Source: Brachyhypopomus gauderio
Taxonomy: Eukaryota; Chordata; Actinopteri; Gymnotiformes; Hypopomidae
Assembly (NCBI RefSeq): GCF_052324685.1
Contig: NC_135222.1
Span: 2,619,173-2,683,172 of the forward strand
DNA: 64,000 nucleotides
Direction of reading: 5' to 3'
Shown: positions 16,201-29,600 of the stretch, one piece after another
How positions within the stretch are numbered: position 1 is the stretch's first letter
Layout of the letters: every line of letters begins with the position of its first letter
Notes under the pieces: model-generated
Told to the model about the DNA's origin: nothing
Database searches by the model: none
What the model saw: the letters and a program-made list of their open reading frames with translations, nothing else
Program-made: the position numbers and the translations under genes

Positions 16201-16372
16201 CAAGGTCGTAGAATTAGCAATGATGGAAGTGACGTGTCCCCACAGATATCCAGGGATTATTGAGTTGTCCCCACCAATAATTTGATCAAGGACGTACAAT
16301 TAGCATGGATGTAAGTGATGCGTCCTCACCAGTGTCAAGAGCAAATCTATGCCCTGGCATCTGTGAGGGTAA
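16201..16372. repeat. Imperfect 86-bp tandem pair
   Basis: CAAGGTCGTAGAATTAGCA at 16201 recurs as CAAGGACGTACAATTAGCA at 16287, with similar sequence following each. It looks like an old duplication, possibly part of an unrecognised transposon. Confidence 0.6.
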
Positions 16373-17029
16373 CATTTGAACCAAACCTTTTCCAACATGG
16401 TTGTAAGACATTCCATAAGATGATTAGACCTCGTTCGTTATTGTAATACATACCAACTTCTCACAGGTTTAGTTCAATAGCCAGCAGCTCATAATTGCTT
16501 AGGAAGGATAAATAATAGTTATCTTTTTATCTCTAGAGAAAACACCTCACAGTTCAGAGCTCTTATGTAGATGATTTTTTGTGTATTTAAACATTTTGGG
16601 CTTAATGATTTACCATCTTAGATATGCACAGAATACAGGTTTGAATTGTAATGCCATCACTGGAACATTGTAATGCTTTATAAAGTGCCATTGTCCGTAC
16701 AACATTAGATTTGGTTAGCAGATTTGAGAATAACAATGATACTTTATCCATGATGTCCACAAATCTAATTAACCAGGCACTCTCCAATCCCAGTTCAGTC
16801 ACTGACCTTCAGGACAAATATTGATAAAGTCAAAATGACTAATCAGATCATTGTAACTAATCAGGTCAGATCAGATTATGCAAAATATTTTTTCGAAATT
16901 CTATTTAGGATAATACAGTATATTGCCGTCATATTCTACTAAAATTCCTGCTATATCAAAGTTTACGATCAAATCGGCCAGCTACCTATATTGTGTCATA
17001 AAACTATTAGATTTAAGAAATGTATGTAG

Positions 17030-17900
17030 TTATCTGAACGGTGCAGTCGGGAGGGGTTAAGATGACTACATGTCCCATAACTCCCGGGGTGGTGGCGCCC
17101 CCTGCAGGGCCCCGTGATAAACGCGTCAGTGTTGCGCAGGTTGTGTTTGAAGCGAAAGCGGAGTGACCTTCCCGGGTAGAGTAGAGCCAGCGGAGGGGTC
17201 TGAAGCAGCGGACTGATGTCAGCACTCCAGTCTACAACTCTTGCCACAGAAATGAACAACAATCTAGCGGGAGACGAAATTGGGTAAGAGGCTGTTTGTA
17301 GTAAACACGGAATTGGCCGAAATAGACATGAAGTATCAGCCGTCATCGCAGCCGAGCTGCAGTGTGACTGTAGCTACGACAACGACACCGTCGCGGCTAG
17401 CGGCTAGCCTCAACTGTCGAGTTTGTGTTAGCTCTTGGGCTACTCGCCAGTTCACCTGTCTGCAAGGTGATTGACAGTTTATCGACACAAAGTGCCGTCC
17501 TGGGCGAGATAAAGTGGTGGTGGCCAGAAAAAGCGACGCGTTTTCATATTTGTCTGACTGAGGAGTTGAAGGTGCGCGAGCGCGTCATTCACAGCTGTCA
17601 AACTCCTCGCGAGCGAAGCTAACCACGTTAGCTCATGATGCTAACAGCGAGCTGGGTGATTAGCGCGCTAGCTGACCTAGCTAAATATTGATCTCCGCTC
17701 TTGTGTGTCACAAGACTTAAACGTTCTTGAGACTTCTAGCGAATTAAGGTCTAGTTCTGGTTAACTGTTTTTTACTCTGTGGTCCAAACGAAGCACACCG
17801 TTCACGCCTCAAAGCCCGGAGTGTACCGTCCGGTGTGAGGGGTCGGGCGGGTTCGTCGAGCGCGTAGCTCGCTGTGTCGGTGCTCAGCGGTGAGCTGCGG
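17030..17900 (+). promoter_or_regulatory. CpG-rich promoter and first exon region of dazap1
   Basis: CpG dinucleotides become dense here compared with the AT-rich flanks, covering the first coding exon (17252-17283) and the start of intron 1. The block 17395-17700 is crowded with GCTAGC/GTTAGC/GCTAAC words, a feature repeated at the dda1 promoter. No TATA box was seen. Confidence 0.6.
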
Positions 17901-19933
17901 TAAACTTCGTGATAAACCGAGTGGAAGTATCACATAATTCGGCTACAAATCACCAGAAGTTAAACGTAGCTAATTGGGAATTACGTTCCTCCTTCTTAAA
18001 TGCTTCAGTCATTATTTTTGTTGTTCTTGCTTGACATGTTTGTTTGCGTTTACTCTAATACCCACTCGTATTACAGGAAGCTGTTTGTGGGTGGATTAGA
18101 CTGGAGCACTACGCAAGGTAAGAGTACTTCTGTACTCCATGAGTGCTGTTGGGCGTCCAGACATTAGACCAGTTGGTGCTGAATATGACAAAACTAGAAA
18201 CTGGTCTTGTGCCCTGGTTGTCATATAGCACAGTTAAGACTACATTACTAGATTACAGCCGCTCTCGCCACGCAGCGTGGGAGAATACAAGTGTTGGTAG
18301 CTTGATGTGTCGTTCAGGTATATGAACTATATTTAACCATTATGTGTTCCCAGTTTTCATACACGTCAATACACTGGCTTCTATTAAAAGTGTTATATTA
18401 ACTATTATATTAGTTAATGTATTTTCTATATGTAGGCTATACACAAAGGTACTTTTTTAGAAATGGAAGGTTTTGGTTAAGAAATTGCATGCATATTTTT
18501 TCCACCGAGCATAAACTGCATCTAAATATTCTAAAATTGTTTTTGTGTATTGAAAGATGTGCAATAGGTTATTACAGTCCGTTTTCTTTCTCTTGTTAGA
18601 GACTTTAAGAAACTACTTCTCCCAATATGGAGAGGTTGTGGACTGCGTTATCATGAAGGACAAAAGCACAAATCAGTCCAGAGGATTTGGGTTTGTGAAG
18701 TTTAAAGACCCAAACTGCGTCCGCACTGTACTGGACACCAAACCTCATAACCTTGATGGTAGAAATGTGAGAACCAGAAGCTTGTTGCTTTCCAGAGGGA
18801 GTTTCGTTTGAATTCAGACCACACAATTTGGACACTTTATTTATCATCTGTAACTACCAGTAGACTAATGAGTCTACTGGTAGTTACAGATGATAAATAA
18901 AGTTAAATAAAAGAACATTTTCTTTGCTTCTGTAGATTGATCCAAAGCCTTGCACTCCAAGAGGAATGCAGCCTGAGAAGACACGGGCGAAAGATGGCTG
19001 GGTGAGCAGCACGGTAGCGTAAGGAAGCATGAAGTTCAGGCCGTTTGTGTTTCAGATGTACTTATACAAAAATATAAACAAGCTGTAGATTAAACTTTGA
19101 GGAAAGGACAGTCTGTATAATAGGCCGCTGCTTAAAATTTTGCAAATGAATGCATGGATCTTGTCCTACTAAAGGACTTGAAAGTCATTTTATGACTGAC
19201 TGGCTTAGAGTCAGAGTGTTCGTATGGTCCTTTTTAATTGGGGTTATTTTATATATACACATTTTAGAAAGGAGGTAAAAGTGACAGCAATAAATCCAAG
19301 AAGATATTTGTTGGTGGAATTCCTCACAACTGCGGTGAACCTGAACTCAGGGACTATTTTAACAGATTTGGAGTGGTAAGAGAAGTTATCATCTTGTTCT
19401 TTCTTGAAGTTCTGATCGGGGCTACCTTTATGATAAAAAAGGTTCTGGTGACAAGCAATGACCTAAAGTTTTGGCACTACTTGTTTGCGAATGTTCAGAG
19501 CATTCCTTGAGTGACCTCTGTTTGTCCACTTAACCACTTGTGTGTTTCCTCCCTTGAAGGTCACAGAGGTGGTAATGATCTATGATGCGGAGAAGCAGAG
19601 ACCCCGAGGTAAAAGCTGATGTAGTTCTGTTCTCATTACATCTATCTTCATGCTCATGACAAACTATTCTGACCCAAAGAGAAGAGGCTCATTCGTCCTT
19701 CAGCAGAGCACATTCTGATATCATTTCTCACCCCATGTCTCTGATGCTGTACTGGGTATGTTGTAAAGCTCCTGCATGGAGGCAAACCAACAGCATTACA
19801 TGCAGACATTGTCTAAATGTCTAAACATGCCACTATATTGGCTTCTGGTACATTTGCTTGCCTTTTAAATCTTCAGTCGTAACCTGCATGCCCGCTGATA
19901 TCTTGATCCGTTTATATATATATCTATATATAG

Positions 19934-19992
<59 letters not shown>

Positions 19993-22900
19993 ATGTGTGT
20001 GTGTGTATATATATACTATACTTTTTTTGAAAGGCAGTGACTAGCTTGATTTTCCAGGATCTACCTGATCTCTACTACTAGAATAGATCCTTCCTTGCTG
20101 AGAGAGGAGAGAATTTCTAATAGCCCAGGTACGTTCACTAAGCAACTAAATGCAAGTTATAAGAATCAAACATCCTTTAGGACAGACTGCAACAGTATAT
20201 ATTTTGTGCACTAAGTGCCACATTTTTGATGATGGCTCTGTTAATTAAAGCAACGCTACATGGATGAATATATATTAGGTGGGGTGGCTTCTGTATGATA
20301 GAAGTTACATAGCACATAAGATCCAGGTTGACAAACGTTTGTAGCTGCGAGAGTCTGGGAGTAATGTTGGGTTCAAAACAAATATTTATTCTTATATTAT
20401 TCAAGAAATTGCCATTTCACATCACTGTCAATCATGTTGATGATTAATTACATTGACCATTGACCATTAATTACATATTAAATACATTGCAAGGCCCTTT
20501 GGTATAGTCCAGTGTTGCACTTCACACCAACCATTCTCAAAGTATATAAAACACACGCAGCAAATTATGGCAATTTTAGATAGCTTTTCAACAGCATACA
20601 GCACATGCTTTTCTGCCGTTGTGTATATTGAACAGTGTTTGAGTGCTTTTAGCACAGAGCTGTTTCATCATCATCGCATTAAGAAAACAATCTTTCTCTT
20701 TGTGGATGAACGGAATAGTTTGTCATTTGAACATTTGCTGTTGCATTTTGAATTATTGACATTAAACCTTTTGTTAACCATAGGCATTGAATAAGTTTTT
20801 ATTATATTGTCCTACTTAACTGATAATCTAAATGACATATGATTTTCCACATGTAGTAAATTAAGTAAGCCTTCTCTTTCTTTTATATCCCTTTTCCTTG
20901 TGAACTGTTTGAATGTAATTAACTGTGTTTCCTAAGATGTTTGTTTTTTTTTTCCTTCAGGAAATTTTGTTCAAAGTGGCACCACACAGATAAAGGCCAT
21001 GTGTAGCCAGAACAGTTGAATAATTCTGCTATAACATAACTCCTCTATAAAGAATTCTGCCTTACACACTGTTAAAATACCTTACAACGCTTTAGCTTGC
21101 TCAGACACGATACGTTCAAGTTATATGTGATATATGCTGATATATAATGCCCATTGTAATTAAGTGGAAACCTCTGGGTGTATTTAGGAAGTTCTACAGG
21201 TTTGAGTTTATAGACTCCAGAATCCCTTTACTTCGTGCATTGTGAGAAGGTTTACATGAAAAAAAACAATTATTTGTTAGAGAATGATGAACATTTTCTC
21301 CAAGTTAAAGGAGTGCTATTCTTTTGTACTTATTTGGTACTTGTCAGTCTAGCTTGTCATTCCAGCTGGTTGTAATAGTGTAGAAGCTTGATCAAAGCTG
21401 GAATTGCAGACGACTTTAATATGAGCTAATGAAGAGAGGTCATCTTATTAGGGGTTGATCAGGGGTATATTTAGTGCTAATTTAAACAGATGGGGCAGCT
21501 CCATATAGTATCAGAAAGCTCAAATTCTCCTCTTGGGTCTCAGAGGATGCTTAATTGGAATCGGGTTAGATCCCAAAGTGGAGAGGTTCTCACAACCCAG
21601 TTCTGACACAGTTATTTGAAACTAGTTCACAGAGTGGTGTGGGTACTGGGGCTGCTGCAACTTCAAACACCATCTCTCTTCTGTTGCTTTATAGGGTTCA
21701 CGCTCTGCTTTATCATAGAAACGACCTTGGAATTGTGGACCGCTCTCACCGCCATGTTGCAGCAATATTAAGTGGAGTTACGGGCCGCTGAGATGAACTC
21801 ACTTATAAGCAAATATACTGTGGTCTCTTTAGAAAATACACGACTTCATGTGTGTAAGCTGTTCTGGTTCAGCCCATTTCAGAAAAGGAAGTAGAATCAT
21901 TCACTTGGTTGCACTTTATGAAAGCTTCACATGCACAGATTCTTAGTGCAGTTCTGGCCTTTTATCTTTGTGGTGTTTTGCTAGATGTATATTTCTGTTC
22001 TCTGAGTTTGCCCAAAGTGCTGTATAATTTTGGGAAGGCTTTGAGAAACGTTTAAACTATGTATTAGTTTTCTATCATCATTTTTGTTATGCGTTAATGA
22101 ATGTGGCTGCTGCCAGCGGTTTTTGTACAAGAATATAACAAGGGGGCATACAAGACTGGGTTCGGATGAGACGGCATAGAAGGAAGAAATATATGGGAGA
22201 AAACTGGACAAAAAACCTGCTTTAAACATTCAAATATTCTTCTCTTGGAAGATTTGTATAATTTCAGATTCATGTAATGTTCTCTTGTAAGATTTACGTA
22301 GGTAGTGCAGGATACGTCCTAACTTTGCATGCATTCTGTTATCAAGCAGCCCCATTGACACTGCTCATTCAGCTGTTAATGATTAAATCAAGTGAAGGTT
22401 AATTTGGAATGTACTGCACATAGAGATCCGTGTTGCTTTTTTCCTACACAAGGCCCGAGTTGCGGCCACCTTCACATGTATACCAGCTGTGAGGTGGTGG
22501 TGTCCTCATGCGAGCTCCTGGTGCCCCCTTGGTCCCCACTGTTCCTCACTGTTCCTCACTTGTTCTGTCCCAACACCTGCTACTTGATTCACTTTTGGTC
22601 GTTGGCTAGGTTTTGGATTTATTACTTTCGAGGCCGAACAATCAGTGGACCAGGCTGTCAACATGCATTTTCACGACATCATGGGCAAAAAAGTGTGTAG
22701 TTGTAGTTTTATTTTACCCTAAAGCAGAAACTGAAGCTTGGGCGATGGGTAGCCGTGCTCTGGATCTGTGATCTCATAGCTTACACACTTCTACCCAGAC
22801 AGTGGACACACACTTTTAGTGATCTTGTGTTACCACTGCCTAACGGGTAAAGATGTGCAGGGACATCACTTGAGTAAAGTGCAACAAGTGTAAATAACTT

Positions 22901-23650
22901 TATAAATTTATAAAAGTGTACTGCTTTTGACAGTAAATAACTCACATTGTTGAGCACAGCCTCACAGTCGCCTGAGGTTTGGTTTACTTGGACCACTCCT
23001 TTAGGTGGTTTAATTGTGGTGACCCTGTATGGTCTGCTTTTTAAGCAGAGGTCAGTTTTTGTACCTTCATACCATTTTGAAATGATGTTTTCACCTAAAG
23101 GACTGGTCAAATGTCATTTTCATCTCTTATTATTCATTTCATTTTGCCAGGTCACTTACTGTTTGAGTTCTTGATATTCCGCAAGTAAAAAAGAAAAACC
23201 CAAAAAACCTCAATTAAGTGACCTCAGGTTTAGAATCTCCATACTGTGTCAATTTGCTCTTTAAATTTAAAAAAAGAAACAGTGTCAAACTGAAGCTGGG
23301 TTGGTTTCTTGTGCATCCCAAAGAACATTAAGATGTCAGCATGTTGTGATCAGTTCCTATGGCTCTGTCTAAGAAGGACAGTAGGTCATTTGGTAGCTAT
23401 GGAGGCTGATCACTAGAGACAAAGGGCAGTGTGTTTTGCCACATGAGAAATGGACCTTGTACTGCAGGACAGAAATCCTTTTATGAAGGTACATTTAAGC
23501 AAGGCTTTGAACACATGGTAGCCACATGTCACTACATCATAAATAAGTGATGGAGGATCTACTAATCAAAGTTTTGACTAGAAGTTTTCCTGTCTTTTGC
23601 ATGACTTCAAAATCGAAATACCCTGATAAGTTAAAATCAACAGTTTTTCT

Positions 23651-23681
<31 letters not shown>

Positions 23682-26600
23682 TGAGTCTGTGGCAGTCTGT
23701 GTGTTAGTGGATATACCTCAGTTGCTCACAGATCTGAGATTTCCTCAGATGTTTGTCTGCCCGGCCTCACAACTACACTGCACTGATTCAGAGTGACAAA
23801 CCATTTTCATGAAGTTTGTGGTAGTTTTCAGCAGAGGCTCAGAGTTGCCTGTCCTATATTATATTTCTCCTCTCCTTGGCCCCGTCCCGTTTTCCCGAAG
23901 GAAACCGGTTCTCCAGCACCTAGGCTATTGTTCTTGATGTGACATTATTGCAGTGGGACTTTGAGGAGGAGGGGGGCATACGTTGTAAAATTAGAAAGTG
24001 GAGCATATCAAACTGTGTTGCAAATCCCAGCTCTGAAGTCAGACGCCAGCATTCCACACGCTCTCCCATCACTCTGTGTGCTGAAGCCCGCGGGAGCGGA
24101 CCCAGGTAGTGGAGCGACGGGCCTCGGACCACTCGCTCAAACTGCTGCCTAATTAGGTCAACACAGAGAGGAGAGGAAAGGCAGAAAAGAAAGTCACTGT
24201 GTTTTATGCCACTTTGCAAGCAGCAAAATATCTCGCCTTGCTCTTGATTCAAGGTGACCCCAATAACTCAACCCATTTAGAGGCTGTTCTATTTTTGTGC
24301 TACCCACGTTGTAGCCCTGGTGTTTGTGCTGTTCTTCACCGGCTGGTAGTGGAAGTTGGACACTGGAAGTAATGGGATAAAATGTATGTTGTCTCTGAGA
24401 AAGGAGGTTAGCTCTACTTTATAAATAGACATGGTTCCAATATCTTTCAAGTCTGCACTTTTCATCAAAAAGCTGTTTCATTTAAAAAGAATGTTTTTAA
24501 TTTTAATATTTGACACGGTATGAAGATTCGTTTCTGGTTAGACTTATGATTCCATTATTCTCTGCATGTTTATTATTTTACAGTAAGATAAAAAAAAACT
24601 GTCCTCATATTTCTACTCCAAATAAAACTAAATTGAGGTTCTTAAACGCGTTAGCCAGGGTGAGGTAAGTGCACTTTCTATTAGCAGTTTTTATGTACTT
24701 ACAAGGGATAAGATAAAGCAAAAAAAAATAAAAAATGCAGGGACAATGTTTCTCAGGTACATTCTGCAGAAAAGATTTTAGCTACACATAATTTATTTTG
24801 CAATAACATTATAAAATACATTCATATGGATTTTGATAAATACATAATTGTAAATTTTTAAATTCCAAAGTACCTTTGAAACATTGCTTAACAGATGTGA
24901 GCAATAAAGCCTGTTATATCTGTACAGAACTTTCATATTAAAGTAAAGAGTATCTGATCTGAAACGTAGTTGTTTATGGGGTGAGGGATACACACCGCTG
25001 GGGGAATGCTGCTCTTTCAACTATCGCTGCCTTTGTCCTTTGTCCAGGTGGAAGTGAAGAAGGCAGAGCCTCGGGACAGCAAAGGTCCCGGCCCCGGGCA
25101 GCTGGGAGCCAATCAGTGGGGACCCAGGGCCATCTTAAGCGCAGCCAATGGCTGGGCTGCGCAGCCTGCCCAGACCTGGCAGCAGAGCTACGGGCCCCAG
25201 GGTGAGTGAGGGCGAGGAGGGTGAGTGAGGGCGGAGGAGGGTGAGTGAGGGCGGAGGAGGGTGAGTGAGGGCGAGGAGGGTGAGTGAGGGCGAGGAGGGT
25301 GAGTGAGGGCGGAGGAGGGTGAGTGAGGGCGGAGGAGGGTGAGTGAGGGCGGAGGAGGGTGAGTGCGAGTGAGGAGGGTGAGTGAGGAGGGTGAGTGAGG
25401 AGGGTGAGTGAGGGCGAGGAGGGTGAGGGCGAGTGAGGAGGGCGAGTGAGGAGGGCGAGTGAGGAGGGCGAGTGAGGAGGGCGAGTGAGGGCGAGTGAGG
25501 GCGAGGAGGGCGAGGGCGAGGAGGGCGAGTGAGGGCGAGGAGGGCGAGTGAGGGCGGAGGAGGGTGAGTGAGGAGGGTGAGTGAGGAGGGTGAGTGAGGA
25601 GGGTGAGTGAGGAGGGTGAGTGAGGAGGGTGAGTGAGGAGGGTGAGTGAGGAGGGTGAGTGCGAGTGAGGAGGGTGAGTGCGAGTGAGGAGGGTGAGGGC
25701 GAGTGAGGAGGGTGAGGGCGAGTGAGGAGGGTGAGGGCGAGTGAGGAGGGTGAGTGAGGAGGGCGGGTGAGGGTGAGTGAGGGCGGGTGAGGGTGAGTGA
25801 GGGCGGAGGAGGGTGAGTGAGGGTGAGGAGGGCGGGTGAGGAGGGCGAGTGAGGGTAAGGAGGGTGAGTGAGGGCGGAGGAGGGTGAGTGAGTGAGGGTG
25901 GGTGAGGAGGGTGAGTGAGGGCGGAGGAGGGTGAGTGAGTGAGGGTGGGTGAGGAGGGTGAGTGAGGGCGGAGGAGGGTGAGTGAGGGCGGAGGAGGGTG
26001 AGTGAGGGCGAGGAGGGTGAGTGAGGGCGAGGAGGGTGAGTGAGGGCGGAGGAGGGTGAGTGAGGGCGAGGAGGGTGAGTGAGGGCGAGGAGGGTGAGTG
26101 AGGGTGAGTGAGGGCGAGTGAGGAGGGTGAGGGCGAGTGAGGAGGGTGAGGGCGAGTGAGGAGGGTGAGTGAGGAGGGCGGGTGAGGGTGAGTGAGGGCG
26201 GGTGAGGGTGAGTGAGGGCGGAGGAGGGTGAGTGAGGGTGAGGAGGGCGGGTGAGGAGGGCGAGTGAGGGTAAGGAGGGTGAGTGAGGGCGGAGGAGGGT
26301 GAGTGAGTGAGGGTGGGTGAGGAGGGTGAGTGAGGGCGGAGGAGGGTGAGTGAGTGAGGGTGGGTGAGGAGGGTGAGTGAGGGCGGAGGAGGGTGAGTGA
26401 GGGTGAGTGAGTGAGGGTGGGTGAGGAGGGTGAGTGAGGGCGGAGGAGGGTGAGTGAGGGCGGGTGAGTGAGGGCGAGGAGGGCGAGTGAGGGTGAGTGA
26501 GGGCGGAGGAGGGTGAGTGAGGGTGGGTGAGGAGGGCGGGTGAGGGCGGAGGAGGGTGAGTGAGGGTGGGTGAGGAGGGTGAGTGAGGGCGGAGGAGGGT

Positions 26601-29600
26601 GAGTGAGGGCGAGTGAGGGTGGGTGAGGAGGGCGGAGGAGGGCGAGTGAGGGTGAGGAGGGTGAGTGAGGGCGGAGGAGGGTGAGGGCGAGTGAGGAGGG
26701 TGAGTGAGGGCGGAGGAGGGTGAGTGAGGAGGGCGGGTGAGGGTGAGTGAGGGCGAGGAGGGCGGGTGAGGGCGGAGGAGGGTGAGTGAGGGCGAGGAGG
26801 GTGAGTGAGGGCGAGGAGGGTGAGGGCGGAGGAGGGTGAGTGAGGGCGAGGAGGGTGAGTGAGGGCGAGGAGGGTGAGTGAGGGCGGAGGAGGGTGAGTG
26901 AGGGCGGAGGAGGGTGAGTGAGGGCGAGGAGGGTGAGTGAGGGCGGAGGAGGGTGAGTGAGGGCGGAGGAGGGTGAGTGAGGGCGAGGAGGGTGAGTGAG
27001 GGTGAGGAGGGCGAGTGAGGGTGAGTGAGGGTAAGGAGGGTGAGTGAGGGCGGAGGAGGGCGGGTGAGGGTGAGTGAGGAGGGCGGAGGAGGGCGAGTGA
27101 GGGCGGAGGAGGGCGAGTGAGGGCGGAGGAGGGCGAGTGAGGGCGGAGGAGGGCGAGTGAGGGCGGAGGAGGGCGAGTGAGGGCGGAGGAGGGCGAGTGA
27201 GGGTGAGTGAGGAGGGCGGGTGAGTGAGGGTGAGGAGGGCGGGTGAGTGAGGGTGAGGAGGGCGAGTGAGTGAGGGTGAGGAGGGCGAGTGAGTGAGGGT
27301 GAGTGAGGGTGAGGAGGGCGAGTGAGTGAGGGTGAGTGAGGGTGAGGAGGGCGAGTGAGTGAGGGTGAGTGAGGGTGAGGAGGGCGGGTGAGGAGGGCGG
27401 AGGAGGGCGAGTGAGGGCGGGTGAGGAGGGCGGAGGAGGGCGAGTGAGGGCGGAGGAGGGCGGAGGAGGGCAAGTGAGGGTGGAGGAGGGCGAGTGAGGG
27501 CGGAGGAGGGCGAGTGAGGGCGGAGGAGGGCGAGTGAGGGTGAGTGAGGAGGGCGAGTGAGGGCGGAGGAGGGCGGGTGAGTGAGGGTGAGGAGGGCGGG
27601 TGAGTGAGGGTGAGGAGGGCGAGTGAGTGAGGGCGAGTGAGGGCGAGTGAGGGCGGAGGAGGGCGGAGGAGGGCAAGTGAGGGTGGAGGAGGGCGAGTGA
27701 GGGCGGAGGAGGGCGAGTGAGGGCGGAGGAGGGCGAGTGAGGGTGAGTGAGGAGGGCGAGTGAGGGCGGAGGAGGGCGGGTGAGTGAGGGTGAGGAGGGC
27801 GGGTGAGTGAGGGTGAGGAGGGCGAGTGAGTGAGGGCGAGTGAGGGCGAGTGAGGGCGGGTGAGGGCGGGTGAGGGCGGAGGAGGGCGAGTGAGGGCGGA
27901 GGAGGGCGAGTGAGGGTGAGGAGGGCGAGTGAGGGCGGAGGAGGGAGGGTGAGTGAGGGTGAGGAGGGTGAGTGAGGGCGGAGGAGGGTGGGTGAGTGAG
28001 GGTGAGTGAGGGTGAGTGAGGGTGAGGAGGGTGAGTGAGGGTGAGGAGGGCGGCCTCCCTCTGGGAACATGACATTCTAGTGTGAAAAAAGATACCAGAG
28101 GCGCCAACTGGTATCTGAGCTGTAGTTTGCCTCCGTTTTGGCTGCGCTGCTTGTCCCATCTGTTCAAAACCACAGTGGGTTTGTCTACAGTGTAAGGGTG
28201 ACTGTTTTCACATAGAGCCTAAACAAGCAGCCCATGACGAAAGGAATCTTGTGTGGCTTGAAATTAAGACAAATTGATTGCAGCTTTTAACTGAATAAGT
28301 AACACTTCAATTCCCATGAATGTTTAGAAGACAAGAAAACACTGACATTGTTTGTCTCTCTGCCAGGGGTTTGGGTATCTACAGGTCAGCCATTAGGTAG
28401 GTTATTTTAAATGTTAAATTTTTGATCTAACTTGTCATCGGTTTGCATTCAGTTATGATTGCTGAGTGTGATGGGTCATTTATAGCAGTTTCACTCACGG
28501 GCTGCTGTTTGATTGATTGACCTTTGCGTCTCAGGTGGATATGGGCCTCCTTTACCAGCAGGTCGAGGAGCTCCTGCACAACCTCCCTCTCCTTTTAATG
28601 CGTTTCTAGTCACGGCGCCCCCAGCAGGAGGATTTGGGGCACCTCAGGGATATCCCCAGCAGGGCTACAGTACGACCCCTCAATTTGGTAAGTTGTAAAA
28701 AATACTGTGTGATTTTGAGCTGCACACATATGGTTTATAATTTGTATATAAAATCTAAAACAAATATTTAAAGCTTTTCTCAGGGACCCTCTGGTGGCCA
28801 CACTATTAGTGTCAGCCCTGCTACAGTTTCATTGTGATGAAGTAGAGCAGGGGGTCGGCAACCTTTGAGACATGGAGTGCCAGCTTGACCATGTCTAGTC
28901 AATTGGGGGGGGGGTGTAAATGGACACAAATTAATATATATTGTGATTGATTGGAGGATTGTGTTCTCTGTCTGAGATTTTTTATTATAAATTTTTTTTG
29001 CTGATGTGATCTCATAGCGTGTCGCGTGCCACTGATTATGCCTCCGCGTGCCCACGGTGGCCCGCGTGCCATAGGTTGCTGACCCCTGAAGTAGAGTGAA
29101 AAGTCTTTTGTTGGACCATTTGTATTAAAGTGCTTAATTTACATCACGCAAGTACCCTTGCCTTTGTGGCTCCTTTTATAACTCGCATAAATAAGTCTCT
29201 TCTCGTGTCAAACGGACGCAGGCTACAGTTTTGGCACGCCTCAAGGTGACCAATTCGTGCCACAAGCAATTCCTCCTCCTCCCACGACTCCTGGAGCAGG
29301 ACCCCTGGGGTTCGCCCCCGCCACCACCCCGACTCAGGACATGAGCAAAGCCCCGCCCACACAGCCCGACTTCTCCTACAGCCAGTATGGTGAGTAATAG
29401 GCCTGCCCCCAGCCTGGCAGGCTCCTCCTCCTTTACTGTCAAGTGGATCCATTTTCCGAAACCACCTTAGTGGCAGCCCATCCCACGGCGGTCCTCACAC
29501 AGGCGAGAGCTTGCTCTATACACCACGTGGCTGAACTGGCATGATGGCATCACACGCGCATGAACACAAACCCTCGTCTGGTGGGTGTCTAGGTGCCTTC

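Larger units (their letters stand above)
13588..17029. other. Intergenic region between gamt and dazap1 5' ends
   Basis: A 3.4-kb spacer between divergent genes. The gamt 5' UTR and promoter must lie in the first few hundred bases (13588-13900, with a short GA run at 13670). The rest is AT-rich and holds two small tandem duplications (15661-15740, 16201-16372). No gene or RNA was recognised. Confidence 0.55.

Noticed and set aside
23920-24252. 110-codon minus-strand frame in dazap1 intron 7
   Set aside because: Balanced composition, but no domain, no splice signals and no family recognised; antisense to dazap1.
24974-28173. Three overlapping 960-1061-codon minus-strand open frames rich in Pro, Ser, Leu and His
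   Set aside because: They are translations of the donor-like tandem array in dazap1 intron 8. Three overlapping frames are open at once because the repeat complement lacks stops. No start context, domain or splice logic supports a gene.
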